A stretch of DNA of 64,000 nt, from positions 1-64,000 of the forward strand of contig JAUVZD010000011.1 in assembly GCA_030602715.1 (NCBI GenBank). Reading direction: 5' to 3'. The translations under genes and the position numbers were made by a program. The notes under the pieces are model-generated. The model had not been told where the DNA came from. It saw only the letters and a program-made list of their open reading frames with translations, and made no database searches. The DNA comes from Candidatus Coatesiibacteriota bacterium (GTDB lineage Bacteria > RBG-13-66-14 > B26-G2 > JAUVZD01). This document shows, in pieces, positions 9,925 through 18,601 of the stretch; within the stretch, counting starts at the first letter, position 1, and each line of letters begins with the position of its first letter.

Positions 9925-11118
9925 TTACCCACCAAACATTATACCCTCCACCAGCGGATCTATCCTCGGCGCCTCCGAAAGCCGCCAGCGCCCCTCAGCT
10001 ATCCATATCCTGCGCTTTACCTCCACCTCGTCGGGTAGTGGGGGCACCTCTTCACCACGCAGATAGAGCTCATATTCACCGTCAATCAGATGACCCACCA
10101 GTATTACCTCACCCAAACCTTGATTGTCCGCCCAGGTCATCAACCGAGGCGCCGAATCTCCATCCGCCTCAAGATAGAGCAGTTGCCTCATCTCCCCCTT
10201 CTGGGTATGAATGCGGCGGAAATCAGCCAGCTCCTCAAGCCAGCGACCGTCCTCCCCCACCTCCATACTCCCCCCACCGGAAACCGCCCCCACCATCCGT
10301 GAGAGCTCATCATCTACCGCTCCGGGCGGACCTGCAAACCAGGCAAGCATAGCAAAGCGAGGTCCTGAGACCGGCCAGGAGACGAACGGCACCACACTGC
10401 GGTCCACCAACTCCAGCCCCAAGAGGGTGGTCAAGCGGAAGGGCAACTCGCCGAAAACCTCCACCCAACCTGAGGGCTCACCGGGACAGATAAGCGCCAG
10501 CTTCTGGGTCGGCGCCTTGGGTCGCAGGCGCAGAACCAAACTCTCCGCAAGACCCACTCGACCCCACTTCCCCTGCATCAGCCGGGAGAGCTCGTAGCCG
10601 GCAACCCCCTTCATCGTCCTGCGCCCCACAAAGCCTTTCCGCCCACCATAAAGTATATACTCCGCACCGATGATGGGCCACTCTCGCCCGCCCCGATCCG
10701 TCCGCTCCGCACCCCGGGAGAAGCTACCCAGCCAGCCCCCCAGGGTGGTCTTTGGATTGGAGGGGAGATGGCGCAGAGCCATCCCCGCCTTATCCAGAGC
10801 ACCGGTCAGCTCACCGATGGTAGCCGAACAGTCCGCCTCCAGGGTGAGACGCTCCGGTCTAAGGTCCAGGGAGCCCTTCTTTCGTGGGAGGGTCAGGGCT
10901 ACCGTGGGCTTATCCTCTTTGGGGGGGAGGAGCGTGCCTGCGCCCAGTGGAAGGACGGCAAAGCCTAGCTTGGAAGCCAGGCGGAAAAGCCTGAGGGCTT
11001 CATCTATATTTTTCGCCTTCAGGTGCAAGTCGGCGGAGTAGGAGAGCCAATCTTCCGCCTCTCTAATAGCGGGGAATTCCTTCTGCAGTTTAGAGCGTAT
11101 CTTTTCCAAGGAGTCCAT
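9925..11118 (-). CDS. FAD-linked oxidase, GlcE-like subunit
   Basis: About 397 residues with an FAD_binding_4 (PCMH-type) fold: LPLGAGTLLPP in the flavin pyrophosphate region (near residue 60), then NPKTTLGGWLGSFSRGAERT and a GVAGYELSRLMQGKWG segment typical of glycolate oxidase GlcE. GlcE works with GlcD and the Fe-S subunit GlcF in 2-hydroxyacid oxidation. A GlcD-like gene lies 10 kb away on the other strand; no GlcF is visible. The start is taken as ATG 11118; a TTG nine codons earlier is possible. Neither has a good ribosome-binding site. Confidence 0.82.
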   Translation of the reverse strand: MDSLEKIRSKLQKEFPAIREAEDWLSYSADLHLKAKNIDEALRLFRLASKLGFAVLPLGAGTLLPPKEDKPTVALTLPRKKGSLDLRPERLTLEADCSATIGELTGALDKAGMALRHLPSNPKTTLGGWLGSFSRGAERTDRGGREWPIIGAEYILYGGRKGFVGRRTMKGVAGYELSRLMQGKWGRVGLAESLVLRLRPKAPTQKLALICPGEPSGWVEVFGELPFRLTTLLGLELVDRSVVPFVSWPVSGPRFAMLAWFAGPPGAVDDELSRMVGAVSGGGSMEVGEDGRWLEELADFRRIHTQKGEMRQLLYLEADGDSAPRLMTWADNQGLGEVILVGHLIDGEYELYLRGEEVPPLPDEVEVKRRIWIAEGRWRLSEAPRIDPLVEGIMFGG

Positions 11119-11226
11119 AGGCTGTTTTGTGGGGTAAAATTTCAATCAGAATACATTTTCCAAATGATAACAAAACTTTCCCCTATATCAAGGTAAATTA
11201 TAATTTTTATATGCCCTGCCCAAGAT

Positions 11227-11405
11227 GTAGGGGCGGGAATCCCTTCCCGCCCGCAGCATAATATTCTCTTTTTGGATTAGGGCGGCATAGGAATGCCGCC
11301 CCTACCGGCAACCACCGCCATCCTGTTATTACAAAATGTAGGTGAGAGTTAAACTCTCCGCTACAAATAAAACAAGGGCTCCGGCGTCCGCCGAAGCCCC
11401 TACCA
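11227..11405. repeat. Cluster of four palindromic intergenic repeats (copy 1)
   Basis: Four hairpin modules in about 180 nt. A (11227-11252): GTAGGGGCGGGAA/TTCCCGCCC. B (11279-11306): GGGCGGCAT/ATGCCGCCC followed by CCTACC. C (11337-11365): a near-palindrome, AGAGTT A AACTCT inside GTAG/CTAC. E (11376-11405): GGGCTCCGGCG/CGCCGAAGCCC followed by CTACC. Read on one strand or the other, every module begins GTAGGGGC or GTAGCGG. Modules A, B and C recur in the same order, with nearly the same linker, at 28968-29128. Confidence 0.85.
11365..11399 (-). terminator. Terminator of the PQQ-repeat gene (module E)
   Basis: On the minus strand GGGCTTCGGCG and CGCCGGAGCCC form a stem with one mismatch, followed by TTGTTTTATTT. 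It lies about 20 nt after the stop of the gene at 11422 and coincides with repeat module E. Confidence 0.7.
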
Positions 11406-11421
11406 AAAGGAGGAAAAACGG

Positions 11422-12924
11422 TTAATTTACCTGTCCCCAGCCGTTATGTGCCGAGTTACCCCCCCACATATACCAGCCGTCAAGGCTCTTATCGCCGGTG
11501 TCAATGCAATAGAGGTTACCGAAATCGGTGGTGAAATAGACCTTACCGGCAACCACCGCCGGCTGGAAGCGGATGGGCTCTTTGACATTGTAGCTCCACA
11601 CTTCATCGCCGTCTCTGGCGTCAATGCAGATTATCTCCCCGTCCGAAGAACCGACGAACAGGTAATCGCCTGCCATTGACGGCGGGGTGAGGGTCCTTCC
11701 TCCCGCCTCGCACTTATACTCATTCTCCCAGAGAATCTCCCCGCTTTCCGCATCCAGACAGCGCAGAAAGTCGCCCTGAGCGTTATAGGAGATACCATCT
11801 CTCACCAGCAGACGAGAGCCCTGAAAGCCCCAGACGCCGGAGACGGTGCTCAAGCCTAAATTCTCCTGGGCATGTTCCAGCTTGGCAGTTGATGGAGCGG
11901 TGCTGAAGCCCACACTTGAATCCAACTGCTTCAGACTACTTTCATATTCCCGATTATAACCCAGGGTTAGATAGTCAGCCCTATACTGCGCCCAAAGCTC
12001 CTCCTGATTCTGCTCCCCGCTGGACTTTGAAAGGGAGCCAAGCCCCTCAGTCTGGTAGGTCGCATCGCCGTCGCTCTTCTCCTCCCGCATGGTGACGAAT
12101 ATCTCCCCCCCGACAATCCAGGGGGCTGAGGTGGCGTTCTTCTTCTCCTTCCAGATGAGCTCGCCGTCCTCGGCGCCGAAGCGATAGACGGTGCCCTCCA
12201 GGGTGGTGGCATAGACCGAATCACCATCAATTATCGGGGCGCTGATAAGCTCGCTCACAATCTGCTGGTTCCAGAATTCCTTCCCGGTCTCCAGGTCTCT
12301 GCAGGTGAGGTGGTGATAGCCGTCAGGACCGGGGTAGGTCATATAGACCTTGTCAAAGGCTGCCGCCGGCTGGCTCATCAGCGGATCCCCCAACCACTCA
12401 CACCATACGGTCTTGCCGGTGTGGGCATCCAGAATATAGATGATGCAGGATTCGGTGTTGAAGATGACCCGGTCCTTGTAAACAATGGCTGAGGTTGGTC
12501 CGTCATCTCCGCTGGCGAAATACCAGGAAAGCTTCCCGCTGTCCCTGTCAAAGGCATAGAAGCTATAGGAGCCGAAGCCCCCACCGAGATAGACATTCTC
12601 ATCGTCAACCGCCGGGGTTGTCAGGGGCAAACCTTCGGGGATATGCACCTTCCATCCCGAAAAGCCTTCATCGGTCTTAAATTTTTCGGGCGTTATCTTT
12701 GTAGGCGGGTCGGTGACCATCCCGGGGTCGGCATCGTAGCCGTAGTAGTAATCATAAGCGGGATACTCCACGCTGGTTACCGGCACCTGCTCGGTATCGC
12801 TCAAAGCCACGATGGGATTTGGGGGGTAATCGCCGGGGTCGGCTAATGTAGGCACAGTTGGAAGAGCGGCGATTATTATCAGGGTAAGTAGGGAAATTAG
12901 AGGAAGATAAAGCTTAGACGACAT
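11422..12924 (-). CDS. Exported PQQ-type beta-propeller repeat protein
   Basis: 500 residues with an N-terminal signal peptide (about 1-30, ending near PTLADP). It then has repeated blades of the PQQ_2 type, with motifs such as FYAFDRDSGKLSWYF, IYILDAHTGKTVW, VYRFGAEDGELIWK, CLDAESGEILWE and CIDARDGDEVWS. The C-terminus GWYMWGGNSAHNGWGQ is typical of these proteins. No catalytic PQQ-dehydrogenase residues are recognisable, so a scaffold or adhesion role outside the cytoplasm is likelier than an enzyme. The start ATG is seven bases after GGAGG; an adjacent upstream TTG is less likely. It diverges from accC. Confidence 0.85.
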   Translation of the reverse strand: MSSKLYLPLISLLTLIIIAALPTVPTLADPGDYPPNPIVALSDTEQVPVTSVEYPAYDYYYGYDADPGMVTDPPTKITPEKFKTDEGFSGWKVHIPEGLPLTTPAVDDENVYLGGGFGSYSFYAFDRDSGKLSWYFASGDDGPTSAIVYKDRVIFNTESCIIYILDAHTGKTVWCEWLGDPLMSQPAAAFDKVYMTYPGPDGYHHLTCRDLETGKEFWNQQIVSELISAPIIDGDSVYATTLEGTVYRFGAEDGELIWKEKKNATSAPWIVGGEIFVTMREEKSDGDATYQTEGLGSLSKSSGEQNQEELWAQYRADYLTLGYNREYESSLKQLDSSVGFSTAPSTAKLEHAQENLGLSTVSGVWGFQGSRLLVRDGISYNAQGDFLRCLDAESGEILWENEYKCEAGGRTLTPPSMAGDYLFVGSSDGEIICIDARDGDEVWSYNVKEPIRFQPAVVAGKVYFTTDFGNLYCIDTGDKSLDGWYMWGGNSAHNGWGQVN

Positions 12925-13074
12925 CAAAGGACCTCCGTTTATCGTTGAAGATTGGGGTTATTGCCTCATTTTCAACCTATTAGACCTTTTTCAAGCGAAT
13001 GGGGTTTAATATCCGGAATGTAACTGGACCTCAAAAACGCCCATTTGGGGGTGAAGTAGCCCTCCAACTTTCCC

Positions 13075-13103
13075 TTGACTGACAAATCTAAATAACCTAT
13101 GAT
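13075..13103 (+). promoter_or_regulatory. Sigma-70-type promoter of accC
   Basis: TTGACT (13075-13080), a 17-nt spacer and TATGAT (13098-13103). Transcription should start near 13110, inside the left arm of the dyad at 13107-13134. Confidence 0.8.
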
Positions 13104-13106
13104 TTT

Positions 13107-13134
13107 GTCGGTTGAAGACTATTCTTCAACCGAC
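13107..13134 (+). promoter_or_regulatory. Perfect 12-bp dyad at the accC transcription start
   Basis: GTCGGTTGAAGA and TCTTCAACCGAC form a perfect inverted repeat around CTAT. It covers the predicted +1 and ends 8 nt before the accC ATG, with no Shine-Dalgarno in between. It could be a repressor operator or a 5'-terminal RNA hairpin controlling stability or initiation. The absence of a T-run argues against a terminator. Confidence 0.75.
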
Positions 13135-13142
13135 CCTAAATT

Positions 13143-14507
13143 ATGTTCAATAAAATCCTCATCGCCAATCGGGGGGAGATAGCCCTGCGCATAATCAGGG
13201 CTTGCAAGGAGTTAGGCGTCCGCACGGTGCTGGTCTTCTCCGAGGCTGACCGAGACTCTCTTCCGGTGCGCCAAGCCGACCAGGCTATCTGCATCGGACC
13301 TCCTCCGGGGAGTAAGAGCTATCTAAACATCCCCCGCATAATCGCCGCCGCCGAGGTCTCCGAAGTGGAGGCAATCCATCCCGGCTACGGTTTTCTGGCT
13401 GAAAACGCCTATTTCGCCGACGCGGTGGAGGCTTGCGGACTGACCTTCATCGGACCTACCTACGACGCCATCACCAAGATGGGGGACAAGGCTCTAGCCC
13501 GCCGCACCATGGACTCCGCCGGCGTGCCCATCACCCCGGGCAGTGAGGACGGAATGACCGACCCGGAGAAAGCCCTAGAGGTGGCTTCCGCCATCGGTTA
13601 TCCGGTGATGGTCAAGGCGGTGGCCGGCGGGGGCGGTCGGGGGATGAGGATAGTGCACAGCGAATCCAGCCTGCGCAAGGCGGTAGCCACCGCCTCCGCC
13701 GAGGCTGACGCCGCCTTCGGCAACCCCAAGGTCTACATAGAGAAATACATCATTGACCCCCGCCACATTGAGTTCCAACTGCTCGCCGACAACCACGGCA
13801 ATGTCATCCACCTCGGCGAGCGAGAGTGCTCCATCCAGCGCAGACATCAGAAGCTGGTGGAGGAATCTCCCAGCCCGGTGGTAACCGAGAAGGAGCGGGA
13901 GATGTTGGGCGCCTTCGCTATTGCCGGCGCCAAAGCCGCCGACTACCGCAGTGCCGGGACTATGGAGTTTCTGCGCGACCAGGACGGCAAATTCTACTTT
14001 ATGGAGATGAACACCCGCATCCAGGTGGAGCATCCGGTAACCGAGATGGTGAGCGGTATAGACCTGGTCCAGGAGCAGATAAAGCTCGCCGCGGGTGATA
14101 AACTGTCCATCAGCCAGAAGGAAATCAAGCTTTCCGGTCACGCCATAGAGTGCCGCATAAACGCCGAGGACCCCCAAAACGACTTCGTCCCCTGCCCGGG
14201 CAAGATAGAGGAACTGCACCTGCCCGAGGGCGAGGGGGTGCGGGTGGACACCCATATCTATGCCGGCTACACCATACCCCCCTTCTACGATTCGCTGATC
14301 GCCAAGCTGATAGTGTGGGGCGAGGACCGGGAGACTGCCACCGAGCGGATGGCAAAAGCCCTGGACGATTTGGTGATTGAGGGGATAAAGACCACCATAC
14401 CGTTTCACCGAAAGGTGATAGGCTCGGAGATTTTCAAGAAAGGTGACCTGTCAACTTCGTTTGTGGAGCGGTTAGAGGAGGAGGAGGAAAAGGGGGGCGA
14501 GGGTTGA
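13143..14507 (+). CDS. accC: Biotin carboxylase (acetyl-CoA or pyruvate carboxylase subunit A)
   Basis: 454 residues, the usual AccC length. Biotin carboxylase carboxylates biotin on its carrier protein using bicarbonate and ATP. Seen are the N-terminal domain [15 protein letters not shown], the ATP-grasp glycine loop GGGGRGMR (about residues 160-170), the segment [10 protein letters not shown], the catalytic region [15 protein letters not shown] and the C-terminal domain [12 protein letters not shown]. No accB (biotin carrier) or carboxyltransferase is adjacent, so I cannot tell whether it serves acetyl-CoA or pyruvate carboxylase. It is transcribed alone behind a hairpin leader without a ribosome-binding site. 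Confidence 0.93.
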   Translation: MFNKILIANRGEIALRIIRACKELGVRTVLVFSEADRDSLPVRQADQAICIGPPPGSKSYLNIPRIIAAAEVSEVEAIHPGYGFLAENAYFADAVEACGLTFIGPTYDAITKMGDKALARRTMDSAGVPITPGSEDGMTDPEKALEVASAIGYPVMVKAVAGGGGRGMRIVHSESSLRKAVATASAEADAAFGNPKVYIEKYIIDPRHIEFQLLADNHGNVIHLGERECSIQRRHQKLVEESPSPVVTEKEREMLGAFAIAGAKAADYRSAGTMEFLRDQDGKFYFMEMNTRIQVEHPVTEMVSGIDLVQEQIKLAAGDKLSISQKEIKLSGHAIECRINAEDPQNDFVPCPGKIEELHLPEGEGVRVDTHIYAGYTIPPFYDSLIAKLIVWGEDRETATERMAKALDDLVIEGIKTTIPFHRKVIGSEIFKKGDLSTSFVERLEEEEEKGGEG

Positions 14508-14511
14508 AATC

Positions 14512-14540
14512 TGTAGCGGGGATTTTAAATCTCCGCTACC
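14512..14540. repeat. Single type-C palindromic repeat
   Basis: TGTAGCGGGGATTTTAAATC continuing to CTCCGCTACC forms a near-perfect palindrome five bases after the accC stop. It matches the GTAG-GG-AGAGTT-AACTCT-CC-CTAC layout of module C at 11337 and 29100. It may also serve as an accC 3' stem. Confidence 0.65.
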
Positions 14541-14573
14541 AGGTAATAGTAAGAATAGAATATGGAGATGAAT

Positions 14574-15989
14574 ATGAGCAAGATTAGACCCACAGTATTC
14601 GGTTTGTTAATGACCGTTATGGTGGGGGCTTTTATTTTGGGGGGGGTTGTGTGGGCGGTGGAGGAGGCAGCAATCTTGGATTTCCCGGCGGCGGAAGAAA
14701 AGCCAGAGGGGGAGGACGCGCCTGCAGGAGACGAGCCCCCTACCCAGCCCGGCGGCGCCGCACGCAAGGGCGAGGAGGGAAGCGAAGTAGGTAAGGAGAC
14801 GGAGTGGAAAGAAGACCTAAATTGGACAATTAAAACCTTGGATATAGTTATTGCTTGTATGGGTTTATTATTGGTATTGATTGCATTAATTGCAACAGGC
14901 GTTGGCATTTACCTAAATATTAGATATAAGGATTTGAAAAAAGATGTAGAAGAAATGAAAGAAGCTAAAAAAGAACAAGAGGAGCAGTGGACTGACATTA
15001 TTGAAAAAATCGAACAAGATATTAAAGACTTTGAAGAGACAAAGAAAAATGTTGAAAAATGGTTTGATACAAGAAGATCCTATATTGAGAATATATTATT
15101 AAAAACTACTGTTGAAAAAATTTCAGAACAAGATAAAGAAAAAATAGATGAATTCAGCCGAAGATTAGATTTTTTGGATTTATTTGGGCTTCCGCTAAAA
15201 GCAGAAGATTATATCACACGAGGAATCGATATGTTCAATAAGCGAAGGTATGAAGACGCTTTGCTTGCATTTAATAAAGCCATTGAGTTGAAACCCGATG
15301 ATTCGCTAGCTTGGTATAACAAAGGGATTGCTCTTGGAAAACTTGAAAGACATGATGAAGCCTTATCAGCCTTTAACGAAGCCATAGAGTCAAAACACGA
15401 TTATGCTTATGCATGGTATAACAAAGGGGTTTCACTTGGAAAACTGGGAAGAGATAATGAAGAACTAACCGCTTATGCTAAAGCCATTGAGTTAAAACCC
15501 AATTTTGCTGAAGCATGGAATAACAAAGGTGTCTTACTCTTAGAATTAAAAAAGAATGATGAGGCTCTTCTAGCCTTTGACGAGGCAACAAAGATAAAAT
15601 CAAATTATGCAGAAGCATGGAACAACAAAGGTATTTTGCTAAATAAAATAGGTAGATATGAAGAAGCACTAGAAAATCATAACAAAGCATTAGAATTACA
15701 ACCTAATTTTGTAAATGCATTAGTCTCAAAGGGAAATATATTAGATAAATTGGGTAGATATAATGAAGCACTTGAAGAACATACTAAAGCGATTGTGTTA
15801 AGCCCTCACGATAATTTTGCATTGTATAACAGAGCCTGTACTTATGTTTTATTAGAAGATAAAGATAACGCCCTCAAAGATCTAGCCCAAGCCATAAAAA
15901 TAGACGAAACAAACAAAGAAAAAGCCAAAAAAGACGATGATTTCAAATCACTCTGGAAAGACCCGGACTTCAAAAAACTGGTAGAATAA
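14574..15989 (+). CDS. Membrane-anchored coiled-coil TPR protein
   Basis: About 471 residues. In order: a signal/anchor segment (FGLLMTVMVGAFILGGVVWA), an acidic/proline-rich linker, a second transmembrane helix (VIACMGLLLVLIALIATGVG, near residue 100), a charged coiled coil (about 120-190) and seven or so TPR units of 34 residues (for example AWYNKGIALGKLERHDEALSAF). TPRs bind partner proteins; the partner is unknown. The start is ATG 14574, six bases after GGAG; two earlier in-frame ATGs exist. The first 250 nt are GC-rich like the neighbourhood and the rest is strongly AT-rich. Confidence 0.8.
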   Translation: MSKIRPTVFGLLMTVMVGAFILGGVVWAVEEAAILDFPAAEEKPEGEDAPAGDEPPTQPGGAARKGEEGSEVGKETEWKEDLNWTIKTLDIVIACMGLLLVLIALIATGVGIYLNIRYKDLKKDVEEMKEAKKEQEEQWTDIIEKIEQDIKDFEETKKNVEKWFDTRRSYIENILLKTTVEKISEQDKEKIDEFSRRLDFLDLFGLPLKAEDYITRGIDMFNKRRYEDALLAFNKAIELKPDDSLAWYNKGIALGKLERHDEALSAFNEAIESKHDYAYAWYNKGVSLGKLGRDNEELTAYAKAIELKPNFAEAWNNKGVLLLELKKNDEALLAFDEATKIKSNYAEAWNNKGILLNKIGRYEEALENHNKALELQPNFVNALVSKGNILDKLGRYNEALEEHTKAIVLSPHDNFALYNRACTYVLLEDKDNALKDLAQAIKIDETNKEKAKKDDDFKSLWKDPDFKKLVE

Positions 15990-15997
15990 TCCCACCC

Positions 15998-16960
15998 ATG
16001 ACCACCAAAACCCCCATATTCCTATCCGTCAAATCAGCCGATGATTTTCGGGAACTGCTCGCCCCATTAAAGATCACCGGTGAGACCATCGTCATCAAGC
16101 CCAACTGGTTCTCCACCCACAGGGGCAACTTCACCGAGGCGGAGGTGCTCTCCGCCGTCCTTTCCGCCCTGCCCGCCGACACCTACAAGCTGGTGGTGGA
16201 GGGCTACAGCGGATTCCGCAACGACGGCAGCCGCCGGATCAACCTGAAGGACCAGAGGTCGGACTGGGAGTGGATCAGGGAGCAGGACGAGTGGTTCAGA
16301 GAAACCTTCGGCATCACCGAGGTGCTTGCCGAACACGGCGCCAAGTATCTCTCCGTAACCGAGGAGGTGTGGAGCGGGCGGACGGCACCCGCCGACGAGG
16401 TCTCCGCCCTGGTGGAGAAGAAAACCTCCTCCAAGAAAAAGGCAGAACCAATCGCTCACACAGAGCTTTACGAACAGGTGCCGATGAGGCTGTGGGAGCT
16501 TGCCGGGGCGACGCTTATCAGCCTGACCAAAATAAAGGGGGGCTTAAGCCTCTCCCTCAAGAACCTCTTCGGTATGGTGCCGGAGCCCTTACGCTTAAGC
16601 TACCATGGAGAGGACAGCGCCGACCTTCCCCAGAGCATAGCGGACATTGCCCGCATCTACCTTAGCATCTTCAATGTGGTGGGGGTCTGCGAAGCGGTCT
16701 TCTCCACCGCCGTATATAACGAGAAGGGAGCACTCACCACCGACTGGGGTAACTACGACCTCGTTGAGTCTGCGGGCATAGCCTGCGCCGGACGAGACCC
16801 CCTCACCCTGGATGCTGCTGTCTCCGCCATCATGGGCGAGAAACCCAAGAAACTCCACTACCTGCAGAAATTGGGCAAGAGCTACGGTTCCTACGACAAA
16901 AAAGCGGTTACGGCGGCTGTAAAGCAGTATTCCGACCTCTTCGCTCCCTTGAAGCGCTAG
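15998..16960 (+). CDS. DUF362-family protein
   Basis: 320 residues with the DUF362 hallmarks VIKPNWFS (near residue 33), KIKGGLSLSLKNLFGMVP (about 177-194) and a late GRDPLTLDAAVSAIM segment. The family is related to iron-sulfur proteins, but no ferredoxin cysteine cluster is present here and the biochemical role is not established. It lies 8 nt after the TPR gene, without a clear ribosome-binding site, so it may be translated by coupling. Base composition returns to the local norm at its start. No signal peptide is seen, so it is probably cytoplasmic. Confidence 0.8.
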   Translation: MTTKTPIFLSVKSADDFRELLAPLKITGETIVIKPNWFSTHRGNFTEAEVLSAVLSALPADTYKLVVEGYSGFRNDGSRRINLKDQRSDWEWIREQDEWFRETFGITEVLAEHGAKYLSVTEEVWSGRTAPADEVSALVEKKTSSKKKAEPIAHTELYEQVPMRLWELAGATLISLTKIKGGLSLSLKNLFGMVPEPLRLSYHGEDSADLPQSIADIARIYLSIFNVVGVCEAVFSTAVYNEKGALTTDWGNYDLVESAGIACAGRDPLTLDAAVSAIMGEKPKKLHYLQKLGKSYGSYDKKAVTAAVKQYSDLFAPLKR

Positions 16961-17051
16961 CTTTTATCCTTTCAAAGGACTTGCCTTTGCCCATCTCCTC
17001 TGTTATCCTGGTGTTTGATTTCATCATCTCTAACCATTGAGGAGAACACAC

Positions 17052-17648
17052 ATGAACTGCCCTAACTGCGGAAAACAGGTATCCGGAATGCCTGAGAGTT
17101 GCCCCCACTGTGGTTATCCTCTGAAGCTCTCCTCCCAGTTGAAGACCTCCATCCCCCAGCATGTGAAGCCGGAACCCTCGCCGACTCCCCCCGAAAAGGT
17201 TCCTCCCACAAGGACCAAGACAAAGAGCGGTCCGAAGGTGCTGATCAGCCTTGTGTTAGTTTTTGTCGTTTTCGGAATTGTTTCATATCTGCTCACCTCG
17301 GAGTCCACCGAAGGGACAGATGAAGAGCTTTCGGAGACTGAAGGGACCGAGTCGGTAGGGATAGAGACAGAGAAAACAAGGGGTGGCGGAGGAGTCAATT
17401 ATGGGTCCCAATCGCTGACCGAGACCCCTTCCGGTGTATCAAGTATGATGGTGGTCCAGGTTGACTCCCTAATCCTCTATGAAGTGCCGTCGGAAGATTC
17501 TGCTACGGTGCCGATCCAGCCTGAGTTGTATCAAGGCCAGGAGGTAGTCATCCTTGAGCAGATGGGCAACTGGGCTAAGGTGAAAACCGCCGAGGGAAAT
17601 ATCGGCTGGTGTCTCTCGGAGAAGGACGGGGTGGTAATGCTGGAGTAA
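17052..17648 (+). CDS. Zinc-ribbon membrane protein with C-terminal SH3-like domain
   Basis: 198 residues. The N-terminal zinc ribbon has CPNCG and CPHCG (residues 3-20), followed by a Pro-rich linker, one transmembrane helix (VLISLVLVFVVFGIVSYLL, about 66-84), an acidic linker and an SH3_3-like domain (about 130-198, with GNWAKVKTAEGNIGW). The likely topology is ribbon in the cytoplasm and SH3 domain outside, where bacterial SH3 domains often bind peptidoglycan. The start is the ATG following GAGGAG; the track starts five codons early with a TTG overlapping that site. Confidence 0.8.
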   Translation: MNCPNCGKQVSGMPESCPHCGYPLKLSSQLKTSIPQHVKPEPSPTPPEKVPPTRTKTKSGPKVLISLVLVFVVFGIVSYLLTSESTEGTDEELSETEGTESVGIETEKTRGGGGVNYGSQSLTETPSGVSSMMVVQVDSLILYEVPSEDSATVPIQPELYQGQEVVILEQMGNWAKVKTAEGNIGWCLSEKDGVVMLE

Positions 17649-17702
17649 GACAGGCTCTTATCATCCAAAAATCTCATTTAGAGTAAAAGAGTACCTCAGT
17701 AA

Positions 17703-17735
17703 AAAACCGGGGAGGCAATCCCCGGGTTATTTTCG
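17703..17735. terminator. Bidirectional terminator between convergent genes
   Basis: AACCGGGGA and TCCCCGGGTT form the stem around GGCAA. It is flanked by an A-run on the left and TTATTTTCG on the right, so it can act in both directions for the convergent genes at 17052 and 17756. Confidence 0.8.
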
Positions 17736-17755
17736 TTACCGCTTTGCTCTCCCCC

Positions 17756-18457
17756 TCAATACGACACCCTAAAGCAGAGTATCTCTACGTCGCTTTGTAG
17801 ATAATCCTTCGCCGACTCCACTTTGATAATAAAGTTGCCGCTGAACATCGTTTCGTCCATATAGAGAATGGTATCGTAACCGGGTGGTATCTGGTCCCTG
17901 ATGGCGTTGGAAAGAAGCGGCGGAACCTGCGAGGAGAACATCTCATCACCATAGGGCGAGTATATCCCCGCCTCAATATCCCCCTTCAGAGCGACTATAT
18001 AAGAGTTGCCCCTGATTACATCCAGGTCAAATGAGGAGGGGCTCTCACCGCTTATCCTGGCGCTGTAGCTTCCGGCATATTCCAGGATGGGGATGTCGGG
18101 AAAGACCTTAACCGGCTCAGGTCCACCCTCGGAGAAGAGGGCTTGCTCCAGGGCGCCGATGGTTTGAAAGCTTACGATGCCGTTCGCATCCAGGTGGTGC
18201 TGCTTCTGGAAACTGAGCACAGCCATATAGGTGCCAAAGCCGAAGCTGCCGGTAACGCCCCCTTCGCTTTCCAGAAACTCGCCGTAGCCCAAAGCGTAGA
18301 GGTCCTGCTGGAGAAGGGTGACGAAATCCCCGGGCAGAAGGTCATCTGAGTAGCCGATGGTCAGCAAGTATCCCCCGTAGCGCTCCTGGGAGAGGGAAAC
18401 CCCAGCCAGCGCCAGAAGGAGAACAGTGGCGACTATGGCAATCATCGCTCTTTTCAT
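17756..18457 (-). CDS. Exported peptidoglycan-binding-domain protein
   Basis: 233 residues: signal peptide (1-23, MKRAMIAIVATVLLLALAGVSLS), then a PG_binding_1-type helical domain (about 45-110) with LLQQDLYALGYGEF, GSFGFGTYMAVLSFQKQHHL and GIVSFQTIGALEQAL. The C-terminal half (about 120-233) is beta-rich and may be a ligand-binding or bacterial pre-peptidase-C-like domain; that part is uncertain. Presumably periplasmic and bound to the cell wall. It is transcribed convergently with the zinc-ribbon/SH3 protein, which may also act at the wall. Confidence 0.78.
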   Translation of the reverse strand: MKRAMIAIVATVLLLALAGVSLSQERYGGYLLTIGYSDDLLPGDFVTLLQQDLYALGYGEFLESEGGVTGSFGFGTYMAVLSFQKQHHLDANGIVSFQTIGALEQALFSEGGPEPVKVFPDIPILEYAGSYSARISGESPSSFDLDVIRGNSYIVALKGDIEAGIYSPYGDEMFSSQVPPLLSNAIRDQIPPGYDTILYMDETMFSGNFIIKVESAKDYLQSDVEILCFRVSY

Positions 18458-18564
18458 AACATGGAGATTATATCATAGGTTAGGGCTGACTGGAGAAAAA
18501 TGTTTAAGGTATTATGGGAAGGATGGTAATCCTCGCCTTTTTGTATACAAGAACCCCGTCTGCC

Positions 18565-18593
18565 TTGCCATCCCCCCTCCCCTATGTTATCCT
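18565..18593 (+). promoter_or_regulatory. Promoter of the MFS gene, predicting a leaderless mRNA
   Basis: TTGCCA (18565-18570), a 17-nt spacer and TATCCT (18588-18593) with the extension TGT (TATGTTATCCT overall). Only eight bases separate the -10 from ATG 18602, so transcription would start at or one base from the start codon. Confidence 0.65.
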
Positions 18594-18601
18594 TCCCGAT
18601 T

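Noticed and set aside
13575-14408. 277-codon minus-strand ORF
   Set aside because: Antisense shadow of accC caused by biased codon use; its composition is low-complexity and it has no start signals.
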